Of a stretch of 64,000 nt of DNA, positions 43,416 to 55,670 are shown piece by piece (the first letter of the stretch is position 1; each line of letters starts with the position of its first letter). The position numbers and the translations under genes were made by a program. Under the pieces are notes generated by a model. That model was not told the origin of the DNA and did not search any database. It saw nothing but the letters and a program-made list of their open reading frames with translations. The stretch covers positions 141,880,290 through 141,944,289 of the forward strand of contig QVOM02000034.1 of the NCBI GenBank assembly GCA_003586115.2, given 5' to 3'. The DNA comes from Salvator merianae. Taxonomy: Eukaryota; Chordata; Lepidosauria; Squamata; Teiidae.

Positions 43416-44152
43416 GTGTGACCCTCATGTCCACAACCTTCTCTAATCCACCTTTTCTAGCATCAAATGTTCATGACAGGGGAGAGGGACAGACTGGGGT
43501 GTGAACAATTCCACCTCGAAGCCTTCTTTTTGCTACTTCAGAGGTGCTGTTTTGCTGCGTCTGGTCACAGTCTAAGTATTTTGCCAGCAGCTGTGTCAGT
43601 AGAACTGCACTGATATAAATATTTTCACAGTGGATCTGCTGTTCTCAGGAACAGATATTGTCTTGGCATTTTAAAATGTGACTGTACAGGCTTGAAAATG
43701 CCTGGTTTGAGAAAGTGCCACAACTTTATGTAAATTCCTTGTCATTGCTGCTCTTTTGGGCTGTTCCTAAGCTTAAGCTCCTGTAAGCTTCTTCTGCTTA
43801 TCTTGTCTTTGAGTTGCATTAAATTATGTCCTATAGCATTACAGTTCATAGTAGCAGACCCAAGAATGCAACCTGATCACTGACTGGTTCATAGAAATGT
43901 AAGGTTCAGTCCTTCTGGCAGCCTCTTGGCACTTATTAGTATTCTCCGGGCTGGGTCACCCGATTACAATGTAAACTGGAGCTGCAACTAGGGCAGTTAC
44001 TTACCTTGGAGTACAGGCAAGTGATGGGAACCTTATGGCCCTGTGGATGTTCTTGAATGACAGTACCTACCATAGGTTGCCATTGGCCCGGCTCACACTA
44101 GAGCTGTTGTACAGCAGAATCTGAACAACTGCCCTCCCTTATACCTACTTCC
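43416..44152. other. No recognised feature
   Basis: No repeat or coding region recognised. Confidence 0.4.
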
Positions 44153-44154
44153 CA

Positions 44155-44245
44155 TTCATTTATTCATTTATTTAAAAGCATTTATGCACAACTTTGCATT
44201 AGAAAATCTCAAACCATTTGCACATGCCTAATAAAAACAAGGATG
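44155..44245 (-). mobile_element. LINE 3' tail (antisense)
   Basis: TTTATTCATTTATTTAAAAGCATTTATGCACAACTTTGCATT...CAAACCATTTGCACA followed by AATAAAAAC resembles the antisense L2-tail motif. Weak. Confidence 0.4.
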
Positions 44246-44544
44246 GAAACAGTAGTGCTCATCTCCTGCTGCCTCTTATGAGTAGTTTTCCTCCCATGCG
44301 CACAATCTTGAATCTGCTCCCTTTTGTTGGTTCTTCTTCCTGCTTTTGAGTCTTCCTTCTATTCATTCTGTGTCCTGGTCAGCCTTTCCAACTGACTGTG
44401 TTTGTAGACTGTCTTTCTGCCAGGGCAAACTCAATCAGTTTTGAATGTCTGATGAAGAAGAGCTCTCATAGGCGGAATGGGTGAACCTGAGCAATGGTTC
44501 CTTCAGAAGCAGATGCCCAGATTTTCTCACTTCCACCTTCCCTT

Positions 44545-44640
44545 GGGGTATTTATTTATTTATTTATGTATTTCATTTGTATCCTGTCCTTCACCTGCAG
44601 GTCCTAGGGCATGTCACAACATATGATAAAATCACAGGCA
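44545..44640 (-). mobile_element. L2 LINE 3' tail (antisense)
   Basis: A (TATT)n run, then GTATCCTGTCCTTCACCTGCAGGTCC...GGGCATGTCACAAC, then an A-rich segment, as in the tails at 5012 and 61412. Confidence 0.55.
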
Positions 44641-44884
44641 TGGACCACAGAGCAGAAACCTTTCCAGGGATCCTGCAGAGCCATGTCCCCCCAAGAGAGG
44701 AAGTAGTGGGCCACCTAAGGCTCATGGGCCCCTCGGGCCGTGACCCCAGCCTCCCAACACTCCAGACAGACACTGACCATCATTTTTGGAGCTTAGAAAA
44801 TGAGCTCTCTAGCCTGTGCTTCTTCATTACAGCTTGAAAAATATGATGTCATTGCTGCAGCTGAGTTATTTCTGTATCTGTTGC

Positions 44885-44995
44885 TGCTAATGATAATTTA
44901 ATTTTTAAAGTGTTTCCCACCCCCCTTGTTTTTAATACTTTTTATACCTTTTTCTGTTAACTGCTTTGAAATTTCCTTTTCTTTTTTTTTAATAA
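44885..44995 (+). mobile_element. Possible L2 LINE 3' UTR end (sense)
   Basis: TGTTTTTAATACTTTTTATACC...GTTAACTGCTTTGAAATTT has the sense L2 3' UTR word order. Weak. Confidence 0.35.
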
Positions 44996-45330
44996 GAAGC
45001 AGTAGGGATGCTGCTCAACAGGTTTGTGTACTGATTTGTAAAATACAAATTTGCCAAAGCTGGCCAGAATCTTAAGGACCTTGCAAGCCCAGCCCTGTCC
45101 AGACTTGGCAGGGGCCAGGAAAAGGCACAGGGACCACAAGATTGCCACAGCCCCTCTGGGGACTCCAACATGAGCTCCACACAGCTCTACTCCCTCCTGT
45201 TTCAAAGCCATTTGGAAGACAAAGTGTGGGGAATTGTACTTACTTGTCCCTCACTTTCCTCACTTTGGCAGGTTTGTATGCTAACATATGAGCCAATTTG
45301 TCCACATCTCTAGTATATAAATGTGCCTTA

Positions 45331-46005
45331 GGATCCTTCCAGATGCAAAGTGAACACCATGTTTCCCTCAGCATTGAAATAAGATTGCCAGACTTTTTCA
45401 TGGCCTTCCAAAACACATAGTAAGGCTAATGTGGAAAATCAGCAGCAACAGTGGGTTTCCCATGATAGCCTTGCTTACCTTCACATCTGGCAAGGTGCAT
45501 AGGAACTTCACTGGGAACTTCCAAGAAGAAGAAGAATTTGGTTTTTATACCCCGCTTTTCTCGGCTGAAGCTAACTCAAAGCAGCTTACAAGGTTATTTT
45601 TCTCCCGAAAGCTTACATCTATCTATCTTCCACATCACACGATGTGATGCTCCCTATTCATCTACTTGCAATTACTTGCTTTCAAACAGCTTGGTTGACT
45701 GGAGCTAGAGGCCAGTAGAGGGCGCTCATCCCCTCTACATGGCAGACAAGGCCTCGAACTCCGATCCTCCTATTGAAAGATCCTATTGAAAGTGCCAGAA
45801 AGCAAGTAAAAAAACAATAGAATAGAGGGAACTTGGCTGGTTCCCAGAAGTTCCTAGCAAGTCAACTTCATATGCAGCTTGCCAGATGTGCTAGTAAGTA
45901 AATCTATGCTGGGATTTGCTGCCTGCATCTGGCAGGCCAGAGCAAGAGACAATTGTGGGATTTTTTTTTCTATCCCACACTGCCTTTTGCCATCTGGAGA
46001 CAGTC
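45331..46005. mobile_element. CCAGATG-family MITE with a nested SINE
   Basis: GGATCCTTCCAGATGCAAAG at the left and, in reverse complement, GACTGTCTCCAGATGGCAAA at the right form the terminal repeats. TTA precedes and TAA follows. About 250 bp of SINE sequence (45523-45775) lies inside. The family resembles the copies at 46377 and 55671 at the ends (GGCTCC..CCAGATG). Confidence 0.65.
45523..45775 (-). mobile_element. tRNA-derived SINE, antisense, same family as 37547
   Basis: On the minus strand: a B-box region (GATCGGAGTTCGAGGCC), a GCCCTCTACTGGCCTCTAGC stretch, then the body shared almost word for word with 37547-37730 (GAAAGCAAGTAATTGCA, GGGAGCATCACAT, GTGGAAGATAGATAGATGTA, AGCCGAGAAAAGCGGGGTAT), ending in (TTC)4. 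The tRNA head before the B box is missing. A 15-bp tandem duplication (GATCCTATTGAAAG) flanks its upstream end. Confidence 0.82.
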
Positions 46006-46376
46006 TAAGAAAACCATTTTAAAATAAATTATTTCCCAATCTCTGTAGAATGCTTTTGTTCTTTTCCAGATAACATACTTGTCTCTTCAAGATCTGTCTT
46101 GATGGCCTTTTTGGCCTCAAAGTTACAATTCAATCTTCTACCTCTATTCATTTGACTACTCTGCTACCTCTCTTCAAGCTCCTGGAATTTGTCCCTTATG
46201 TTCCCAGGATCTGTTCCAGTCTTCAGCTATGCCAACTCTAGCCATTCCTGTTATATACGCTGGCCTCTAAAAGATTTTGACAGTTCCCAAACCAGTTTCA
46301 ATTAAGGTGCAGCTGAAGAGATCATTAATCATTGGAGTTTGGTCCTGGAAGGTGAACAATGCAGAGAAGCAACTTG

Positions 46377-46798
46377 GGCCTACTGTAGATGCTGGTCGAA
46401 TATCACGCTAACAGGCAATATGCTGGAGAAGAGTCCCTCTGGAATTATCACCTGTCAGCTAGACATCTGGGCATTGCTCAGGGGATGCACTCATCCAGGT
46501 ATTTCACCAGCGTGAAATACTTGGATGTGCACGATGCCACCACTGTACATATGTGGCTGTTGTTTTGGTTCCATCACATGCATGGTAACCACAGTGAAGA
46601 TTGTGGCTCCCTTCAGAAGGTAAGTAATAGTGCTATTTCAAGAAAACATGCCATGAGAGTAGGGTTTTCCCAAAATAGGCTATCATGCATTTTAGGGGGA
46701 ATATAGCATTGCTACGATAGGGTTGCTACAGATACGTGTGACAATCCTACCGTAGTGGTGCCATAATGGCACTATATTCCCCCCATCTGAATGGAGCC
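46377..46798. mobile_element. 422-bp MITE, CCAGATG family, TSD TTG
   Basis: GGCCTACTGTAGATGCTGG at the left and CATCTGAATGGAGCC at the right are terminal repeats, with TTG on both sides (46374-46376, 46799-46801). The last 200 bp aligns well with 56000-56193: TTGGGTTTTCCCAAAATAGG/AGGGTTTTCCCAAAATAGG, CACAGATACGTGTGACAATC-like, and ACTATATTCCCCCCATCTG. Confidence 0.82.
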
Positions 46799-46804
46799 TT
46801 GGAC

Positions 46805-47394
46805 TTTATCCATCCCTGTATCTCCTCTACAGTAAAGGGAATGTACTGTAAACCAGACATTCTTTTATTCATTAGATCAGGGTTTTGTTCTGATTTGATT
46901 TGCTATCTTGCATATTTCATTAGTTTGCAAGGCTCCTCTGTTTCATCTTGTAACATCCATGCTGCCAATTGTTGGTCACATATCTTCTCCCATGTGCATT
47001 GTTAATTGATCCATTGGCACGATGCAGAAAGTCGAATGCAGTATTAATACTTTGGAATATCCATTATAGATGCAACCAGTCCTTTGAGAAACCCATTTCC
47101 AGTATTCAGTCGGAATACTGACTAAATGACAAAATGCAGTCATTTGTTAGGCATGATTGTGATCTGTAAATTTATTTCTACTGTATTAGCAGAGACAGGA
47201 GTGGAAGAGAGAAGCCAACATGATTTGCTCAGATCTCTTGTTCTTGCAGTACTTGCTACTACTGTATGTTCCAGACTTAACAACAACAGAAATCCTGCTC
47301 TGGCTATGTCAAATAAGGATGGGCAGAAGGTGGATTGCAATCTACTTGTTGGGTTTTGCCTACAACAACTGAAAACCTTTCTTCTTCCCTTAAA
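46805..47394. other. No recognised feature
   Basis: No repeat or coding region recognised. Confidence 0.4.
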
Positions 47395-47395
47395 T

Positions 47396-47707
47396 TGAAT
47401 AAGATTATAAGAGGAACCCTGCTGGATCTGGACACAGCCCATCTAGTCAAGTATCCTGTCTCACACAGTGGTCCACCTGTTGCTTCTGGGCAAGCAGAAG
47501 AGAAAGGCAAAACCTTCACCTGCTCTTGATTCCCTACAAATGGCCTTTAGAAGCATCCTGCCTCTCTCTCCAACCTGGAAACAATACCTAGACATCTATT
47601 CTAGGAGCAGTTGATACACCTGTCCTCCACAAATTTGTCTAAACCTTTCTTAAAGCTACCCAGGGCTAGTTGCTATCAGAACCTCTTCTGCTAGCAAATT
47701 TCATAAA
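47396..47707 (-). mobile_element. CR1 LINE 3' end (antisense)
   Basis: The reverse complement reads GAAATTTGCTAGCAGAAGAGG, AGCTTTAAGAAAGG, GGATGCTTCTAAAGGCC, GGGAATCAAGAGCAGG, GACTAGATGGGCTGTG and GATCCAGCAGGG, the order of the CR1 C-terminus and 3' UTR seen at 23120 and 48535. Confidence 0.85.
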
Positions 47708-47709
47708 CA

Positions 47710-48530
47710 GATGATGAAAAAGAAAGCTGGGAGAGGGAACCCAGAGTTGATTTTAGTATGAAAGGACTTATCAACTTGATCTTGGAATAGACTTAAAATG
47801 TTGGGGCTTACCATTTTTTCAGAGGTTCCTTGGCTTTTCTTCAACTGCTTGAACATCTCTAGACTTAAGACATCCAGAGATGGGCAAACGGGACATCCTT
47901 CAAACCTGATATATAGAATACTAGACTAGCTATCATAGAACAAACCAGCATTTTTTAATAAAAAAAAAAACTAAGGCAGGTTCTGCACAATGCTGAAATG
48001 GCATCATGGGAGCATTGAAGGGCATGGGGAGTGCACATCCCTATACCCCTTGAGTACATATCCTGCCATATGCGCTGTCCATAGCACTTTTGTGGCACAG
48101 CATGGGAAAATTCTAGGACAGAGCTTTCTCCCATTCTTCAGCAGCACCATTGAAGATGCATCAAAGATGCATAACTGACATGTGTCCTAGCTGACATGTG
48201 TCCTAGCAGGCAATCTGACCAGCCCCATTTTCACAGACACAGCAGGTGGTTGACTTCTGGGACCACTTCGTGTGATTCTGAAAATGGTCCTTGGCAGAAA
48301 CCAACCTTGGTGCTTCTGTGGCTGGGAGATGGATTTGGGGGAGGGGGAGAGACATCGAAACAGCACACTTCCCACTAAGGGCCAGAGTGCTAGCTTTGAT
48401 TCTTGGAACAGCAGGGACAGCCATAGAGCAAATCCCACCTCAGATTGAGTTGACCAAGGGCTTTCCCATTTTAAGTAGATGGCAAGAGGAACATTTCTGC
48501 TTGCTTTTTTATTAATCTGAGTCCCCCGTT
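47710..48530. other. No recognised feature; 16-bp tandem duplication at 48175-48206
   Basis: CTGACATGTGTCCTAG is repeated directly. A lone GGTTCTGCACAATG at 47978 could be a relic MITE end. Confidence 0.4.
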
Positions 48531-48534
48531 ATGC

Positions 48535-49095
48535 AAAGAGCAATCAAAATAACCAGGGGGTTAGAACATCTCCCCTATGAGATCAGGCTGCTGTGTCTAG
48601 GCCTATTCAGTCTTGAAAGGGGGTGTTTAAGAGGTGACCTGATTGAAGCTTATAAAATCATACATGGGGTGGGAAAGATGGGTAAAGAATAATTGTTTTC
48701 TCTAACACATAAGTCTAGAACAAGGTCACTCTATAAAGCTGTTGGGCAGTAAAATTAAGACTGATAAGGGGAAGTATTTTTTTCACCCAACGGGTCATTG
48801 TCTGTGGAATTTATTACCTGAGCAGGTGGTGATGGCCACTAGCCTAGATGACTTTAAGAAACGGTTAGATACATTTATGGATGTCTGCTGTATTGATGGC
48901 TACTAGACTGGATGCCTAGATACTATCTCTGGGTTGGAGAGATAGGCAGCCACATGTAGGGAATCCAAGAATAGGCGAGGGTTTAATGTTTGTCTTCTGC
49001 TTAAGAATGCCGAGAAGCAAGTCATGAGAAGGGAAGCTGGACTAGATGGGCTGAGACCTGATCCAGCAAGACCTCTCTTATGTTCTTGTGTTCAA
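48535..49095 (+). mobile_element. CR1 LINE 3' end
   Basis: The sense strand shows, with frameshifts, RAIKITRGLEHLPYEIRLL, FSLERGCLRGDLIEAYKIIH, then an LWNLLPE-like block and SLDDFKKRLDTF, followed by the CR1 3' UTR (GGATGCCTAGATACTATCTC..., GAATGCCGAGAAGC, GACTAGATGGGCTGAG) and the tail CTTATGTTCTTGTG. It is 5'-truncated. Confidence 0.88.
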
Positions 49096-49456
49096 AGGAA
49101 GGCATCAGGTTTGGGTAGCAGATACTGCAGTGGGAGGAGGTGACTGGTAGCAAGGCACTGGAGGGCAGATCTGTGCATGCCTTTTGAATTGCCTTGCACC
49201 TGCTCAGCTAGGCTGTTCTCTCAGGTGGAATAACAGGCGTTGTCTTGACTCTAGGACTTTAAAAAGAGAATAGGCAGTTTGTTTATGAATTGTGGAGGAG
49301 GAATCATGCTGTATTTTTCCTCAGGCAGCAAGTCCTTACTGCCTACCTTCTATTTTATTTGTGCTGAAGCACTTCCTGCATTCCTTATTGGTACTCTAGC
49401 AAGGTATCTACAACAAGGCGTAGAAAGCACAGGAAAAATAATATTATGAGCATTGN

Positions 49457-49489
49457 CCTTCCTTCCTTCCTTCCTTCCTTCCTTCCTTC
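49457..49489. repeat. (CCTT)n microsatellite next to an ambiguous base
   Basis: CCTT tetranucleotides follow an N at 49456, the only ambiguous base I noticed. The N suggests a sequencing or assembly slip at the repeat edge. Confidence 0.95.
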
Positions 49490-51855
49490 TGCTGAAACTC
49501 AAGACTATTTGCCTCCAATTATATGTGGTAAAATATAAAATCCCCTAATCCAGAAGAGTAGCTGCAAAATAAAGTTTTTCTTCCCTTACAGAAACATTCA
49601 GAGCAGTTTACTGAGTTAAGATATGCAGAAGTTTGAAGGAAGATTTTGCAGTTTTACCTTCTGGCAAGAATCCTAATAGAAATAGCATCAGGATTCACCT
49701 CCAAAAGCACTTGCCTCTTGGTATCTCTCTTTCCATCCCCAAATAAACTAGCTATGATTAGCTTATGGAATAAATATTCTATTTACTTGCATAGCAGTGA
49801 AGGAGGGAGCAGCTTTATGTCCTAATCTTGCTCTGCCTGATATTTTGCATGTGATAGAGTCTGCTTGGTAACCAATGTGGTAGCTGCAGATAATGAGGAG
49901 CATGACTGGAACGGGAAATGTCTCCACAACATCCACATCCTGCCATTATCTGATCCACCACCAATAGGAATAGTGCAGCTAAATATTCTGTATATCTGCA
50001 TTTTTATGTGCTCCGGAATCTGCTGACCCACCCTTTTCTGACAAGTTGTTTTGACAAAATGAGATGCTTTCTTCTCTTTCTACTTCCCTCATTGCCTCAT
50101 TATCTCATTCTGTTTTTACTGGGGATCCTCCCCATTCCCTGTCCTGCTCCTCTACACAAGGATATTATTAAATGGGATGTTTTGTTAATCAATCTGTGCT
50201 GAAGCTGCAGGGCAAGAAGATAATAGTTCATGTGAAGCATGGATGAATGACTCCCTGCAGATCTTCTCTGCCCTTCTAATCGCACATGACAACGTTCAGA
50301 GGGGCCCCTATGAATCTTTGGTGCTGACAGTGCAGAGGAGATACCAGTCTCCGATGGCTGCCCTCCATTCACTGTCATTGATACTGATGAACTGTCATCA
50401 CAAAGAGTGAGAGGGGAGCTCTTTTTCTTTCTGGGGTTTCTAAACTGGCGTTGGAGCAGTGATCTAAAAATGAATGTTTGACAAATCAAATGACCAACTA
50501 CTAAACAAAGAGTATACTCTAAAAGTACCTTACCACATGTGGTTTTGCTGCCTTCTTTAGTGACTCATTTAATGTCCTTCCCCCCGCCCCCATGGTCACT
50601 TCTTGACCTGTGAAATCTTATCTAGAGCAAGTGTCACCATCTGGTTCATTAGATTTTACATCCTTGGGGAATTTAGGCCCATTATCAGATTGGTGTATTG
50701 CCTCTGCCATTGCTAAAGTTTGGAGTAGGAAAAAAAGTCGGGTGATGAAAGAACAGGGTTGGGATGTATCTAAGCAAATGGTGAACGTGTTTGTGTTTCT
50801 TACACTGTTATCTTATGCAAGCTCTAATGCCATGATCTTAAACATCCCTATCCAAAAGGAAGTTTTTTCACCTTCCTATATATCTACAGCCTTAGGTATA
50901 TTTCAGATTGGAAAATTAGTTTTGCACTTTTCTATCTTAAAATTGGCCATAGCTTGAAGATTGGCACTATGAGAGGAAGGGTGCCTAACTCCAGCTATTG
51001 AGGTGGGTGCACAGAATCCAGTTGATATGCCACTGTTCTTCCTATGCCCTGCAGCTTTGATCCATGTGCAGTGCCAGCTTCTTCCCATACAACACACAGA
51101 CCCATTGATATGTAAGTAAGATATTCTATAGACTAAAGCTGTAAACAAACAATGAGCATTAAACAAACAGTGTCACCTTGAATCCTGTGGATTGGAGGGG
51201 AAAAATCTAGCTTCTTTTCTTATGTCCAAGAGTCTTTAAAGTTTCAAAAGTGAACTAGGTGATGCCAGATAATTTTAAAGCAAATTCAGGAAAATGGTTC
51301 CTTGCAGAATACATAATTATTTAGTTGCCTGTTGTCACTACTCAAACAGGTGTTTGTGTTGACAGAGGAAACCTGCAGAATCTGTAAATACCAACAAATG
51401 TAAAGTGAAGACACATTGCAATCGGTCATAGTTTGTATAATATCTGGGGCACAAGGAGCCAGGATTTCATTCCTCTAGTTTCTGTTCTCTCTTATAATTT
51501 CTAGAGTGTGCAGTTGTTGTTTTTTTTTTTTAAAGCTAACCTTTTGTGTAAAATGTTTTATTTCAGATTTGATCACAGACTTATCCTTTCTATTTGCTGA
51601 TGTTTCTCATTGTGTACCTGGACTTTCAAGGCAATATTAATTCCCCAGAAACTATTTGATAAAATTTGAGTGATGAGATCTACTGAATAAATGCACTGCA
51701 AGAAATAAGTAAAGCATATATTTCAGGAACTAGCCCAAATTCTCAGGAAATGCTTCTTCAGACTTTTGAAATTCCTGTCTGCAAAATAGTCCATTCAGAA
51801 AAGAGAAAGGCCTATTCCACTTCCTAATGTTGTTCTGATAAATGAAAGCTGGTAT
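49490..51855. other. No recognised feature; one 115-codon frame
   Basis: The frame at 50610-50957 (115 codons, hydrophobic C-terminal half) has no domain I recognise and no flanking evidence for an exon. A T-run lies at 51521-51532. The rest is unassigned. Confidence 0.35.
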
Positions 51856-51860
51856 TTGTT

Positions 51861-52040
51861 GTGCTGTGGCTCAGTGGCAAAGGAACTGACGGGAAAGTAG
51901 GGGGTTGCAGGTTCAGTCCTTTGTGATATGGTGAAGCTTTTCTGTATCTGTGCCAAAAAAGTATGTGGGTGTGTCCATGATAGTCTCTTGGCCCAGGCTC
52001 AATGGTGAATATAAATAAATAAATAAATAAAAATAAAAAA
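51861..52040 (+). mobile_element. tRNA-derived SINE with (AATA)n tail
   Basis: A box TGGCTCAGTGG (51867-51877) and B box GGTTCAGTCC (51910-51919) are spaced as in a tRNA. The body continues through GGTGAAGCTTTTCTG and TCTTGGCCCAGGCTC to an (AATA)n tail at 52011-52040. TTTGTTGTG before and TTTGTAGTG after (8 of 9 match) may be the target duplication. Confidence 0.75.
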
Positions 52041-52044
52041 TCAA

Positions 52045-53175
52045 TTCTTTGTAGTGGGCAAGGACAAAAAAGAAAGAACAAAAGAGAAGCAGATCCAAGC
52101 CATTTAACCTTATTCTCCATTTTGTTTGATTTACATGAGGGTTGGGGGGAAAAACCTCATTACAATTATACACTTGTTAAAACACATAGTACTAAATCTA
52201 GTCTTTTCTCCCCATTGTCAGCCAGGCTGCACGTTACCCTAGAAGATTTTCAAAAGGAATGTAGATACAGCAGCAGGCCTTCCATACCCACGGGACACAG
52301 GAAAAAGGGAGCATCCCCTGCCTGTCTGTTTCAGGATAGGACCTGCTTAAGCAAATGGCTTTGTGCCCAGCTTTCTTGGAACCAGCAGTTGAACAGCAGG
52401 GTTGCCAAAGTGATACACAATAACAAGCTCCAATCTACATAACACCTGGCCTATACAAACCAGGTCATTATGAATCTGGTCCAAGCTGTCATTCATATTG
52501 CTTTGTTATTCCCATTCAGCTTGCACGGCTTATCCATAGATTGTCTCTTGGCATTTCCAGTCTGTACTTCCAGGTGCCATCTCCTTTACTTGAGCATCAC
52601 ATCGGCGAATTTGCAAGATCCCTTAAAACAATGGGAGCTGGAATGAAAAGATACAGCATCTGAATACCTGATGAGGCAGGAGTATAGCTAAAGGAATCTC
52701 TGGCTTCCAAATGCCTGCCTTTCACTGTTTGCAATAAGGTAAGTATGCTTCTCTCTCTCCCCGCCCCCATTTAACTGATTTGTTGTGCACTTCTAACCTT
52801 CTAAATGTCTTTGATGAAATTCAAAAGCAACACATAAAACTTAGGTTGCACATACTTTGATGGTCTATGGGGCAGCCAGTCTCCATCTTCTCCTATGCTG
52901 ATGTGTCTAGGTAGCAGCACCTAGGGGATACAGCAAAGGCACCTATGGTATAGGGCAGGAGGAACCAGCCTAGCATGGTTCCTTATGCACTGCCAAGGCC
53001 TAGTCAACCTGTCTAGTCAACCTGCCACACTTGGCACTGGTGGCTCAGGGCCCAGCAACATCTAAGTTTTAATTCACATTCAGTTCTCCTTCAGAATAAG
53101 AGAATGCATCAGCAAAGTGGCAAACCATTTTTCTTCTGCTTTATTTAAGGCAAAGGTAGATTTTTCTGAGTTAGA
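52045..53175. other. No recognised feature
   Basis: A 12-bp near-tandem duplication (CTAGTCAACCTG) lies near 52991-53018. Otherwise unassigned. Confidence 0.4.
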
Positions 53176-53179
53176 TAAA

Positions 53180-53432
53180 GGCTGTTTTTGCACTTACTAC
53201 ACTAGCGCAGACTAATTAGTCTGTGCTAGCATAGTATTTAACCACGCTGTGTGGCCGAAAACAGGTCCTGCGAATGCTGGTAGCCATGCCTGATCCTCGC
53301 CACAGCAGCACTGGTAGTAGCGATTGGGAGTGGATGAAGCCCACTCCCGGTTGCTTCAGTCATCTTACAGTGCTAATGCACTTGGATAGCAAGCATTTTC
53401 AATGCTTGCTACCATCAAGTGCGAATAGGCCC
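53180..53432. mobile_element. MITE, GGGCC/TGCAC family
   Basis: GGCTGTTTTTGCACTTACT at the left and AAGTGCGAATAGGCCC at the right are terminal repeats. GCGCAGACTAATTAGTCTGTGC (here by halves GCRCAGACTAA / TTAGTCTGTGC) forms a hairpin at 53205-53227, and GCAAGCATT/AATGCTTGC a second near the right end. The duplication is unclear. Confidence 0.72.
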
Positions 53433-53528
53433 AATGTCTCCTATAACACTTTCCTTGTGGTTCAACTGTACATCGGTTATCCACAAACACACAGATAGAG
53501 GCATGTAATTTATCAATCAGTTGATTGT

Positions 53529-53592
53529 TTTACTTTTACTTTACTTTACTTTACTTTACTTTACTTTACTTTACTTTACTTTACTTTACTTT
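53529..53592. repeat. (CTTTA)n microsatellite
   Basis: About 12 CTTTA pentamers. It generates the Phe/Thr/Leu/Tyr-repeat reading frame in this area. Confidence 0.97.
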
Positions 53593-53599
53593 CAATTTC

Positions 53600-53788
53600 T
53601 ACACAGCGAATGCTGTGTACCGGAAGCAGGCCAGCTGCTCATGGTACATCTGTGGAGCACAGCAGGCAGTGATCAGGAGCAGCTATAGTCTGCTCCCAAT
53701 TGCCAGGGCCTCTGCGAAATGCAGATGCACTTCACCAGTGAGCATCCCGACGCTCACTGCTGTAAAGTGCAAAAAACAACAACCCTTA
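53600..53788. mobile_element. Right part of a GGGCC/TGCAC MITE
   Basis: GCAGATGCACTTCACCAGTGAGC and the following hairpin and AAGTGCAAAAA match the right end of 38839-39199 (GCAGATGCATTTCACCAGTGAGC, both shown here only in the shared words AGATGCA.TTCACCAGTG). The left end is missing, at the microsatellite. Confidence 0.55.
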
Positions 53789-53791
53789 GGG

Positions 53792-55665
53792 AGGACAAAA
53801 AAGCATGCACCAAACAGATGATGCCTGATCCTGATTGGTTGACATGACCTGTAAGGCCATAAATCCCAATTGGTTGATAGTGTTTCTAAAACCATACCCA
53901 CTCACACACCCTCATACACCCTTGCTGACTCTCTGCTATGATGAAAGATGGACATAGGAGAGAAGCAAATGCACTTTACAACTCACAAGGCACATTCCAA
54001 CTGCAAACAAAGCACTTGGCAAATACTGTGGATTAACAAGTATCTAATGCATATCAGCTGCGAATTAACACTTTTAGATGTGATCACTGCGCTGTGAAAA
54101 CTGTTCTGATGTGCATTATAATTTGTGTAATAGCCAGGTCCTCAATGTGAAAATGGATCAAACGTATATTAAAACTTAGCTGGGCCCTAGGGGGTGACTG
54201 CACATGCACACAAAGACCAACAGGGGCCCTCTGTATGCAAGGGTAGGGGCTGCCCAGATCAGTCTCCCACAGTGCATGTGGAGCCACAGAAGTGCCTGTT
54301 GACACCAAGGAGAGGGCATTTTGACACAGACACCTACCCCCAGGCTCATGGAGATATTATATCCTAAAATTCAGAATAGGAGTATTGAATCAGGAGTTCC
54401 TTGGTTTGAGTTTCCACTCAGATGTGGAAGCCACATCGGCTCATATTTCTCAGTCTAATCCCTTTTTGCAGGGATGTTGTGAGAATAAAATGAAGAACAG
54501 AATAATGTGTGCTACCTTGACCTCTTCAGGAGAAAGGCTACAAATCCTGGAAGAAAACAAAGTCTTTTACAGAGATAAGCAAGCGTTACATGTGACCTTT
54601 CTAGTGACTCACTGTCCTCCACGTTTAACTCCACTATCACCATCTTGCTGGGGAAAAGGGATTCAAGCGGGAGGGTGTTCCACAAACCTAGTGCTGTTTA
54701 CAGATATTAATGGTATAAGCCTGAACTTTTTGACCTATGTAGTCACACGGTTCAATTAGAAATGATGGTATCGTTTGTTTGCTTTGCACGAAGTATTGCC
54801 TGTGATAGCCCTGTAGCATGGATTTTGTGCTGTTGCAAGATGCAGGAACAAACACAGGTGCTCACAGTTTTTTGTTTGGCAGAATGAAGCTGTTTTAAAA
54901 CAGAGGCCAATATAATTTTCTAATGAGGCTATTAGGAAAGAAATGCCCACTCTATCTAATGTCAGCATGCCTTGTAAATGCATTGGTTGAAAGCACTTCA
55001 GATTTCATAACTATCAGAATTCCAAGATCTGAATTCTCAGATTTCAGATGATCAATTCCATTATTTTACATTTCACTGAGACTTTTTCTAAAATTGAAAA
55101 GTTACCATAGTACAATAATACCTATATTCCTAGAAACACGCAGACAAATAATTATCTCAGTTATGTCATAGAGGTGCATGAAATTTGGTCGGCAACCTTG
55201 CTTCTGGGTTTCTTGTCCCTTGGGATATGCAGAACTGTCAGTGCTCATTCTATCCAGTGTTTGGAATTTGATAGTATTAAATCCACTGCCATGTCAAACA
55301 GTGGAATAGATTTTAACGATTTAGATTTTATTGCTAACACTTAAAACACAAAGTTCTGAAAATTTAGAGCCTTTAAAGAAATTCAGCTTTTGTTGGAATG
55401 CTCACTCTGACAGGGGCCCAGTCCAATCCAATCAGGCTACATCCATGCACTTTTTTTAAAGGCAGCTCAAAAGTGGCTTATGGTAGTATGTGGATGTTTC
55501 TATTCCCATCCCACTTCTAATCTTCATTAAAGGCCACAGAATACACTTTAATGTGGATTAGAGGCCTGAGACAGTGGCACCTAGCTCCTCTATTCCACTT
55601 TTGGGTCTTTCTTTTTTTTTACTGTGTGCAGATACACCCTCAGTTTGCAAATGAATAGACTTTTG
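53792..55665. other. No recognised feature
   Basis: The frame at 54385-54759 (124 codons) shows no domain. AT-rich, unassigned. Confidence 0.4.
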
Positions 55666-55670
55666 TCTTA

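Noticed and set aside
44481..44837. 118-codon gene
   Set aside because: The frame runs through an antisense L2 tail and (TATT)n repeat.
50610..50957. Small membrane protein
   Set aside because: The 115-codon frame has a hydrophobic half but no family match that I recognise and no supporting context.
53525..53821. Repeat protein with YFTLL units
   Set aside because: Translation of the (CTTTA)n microsatellite.
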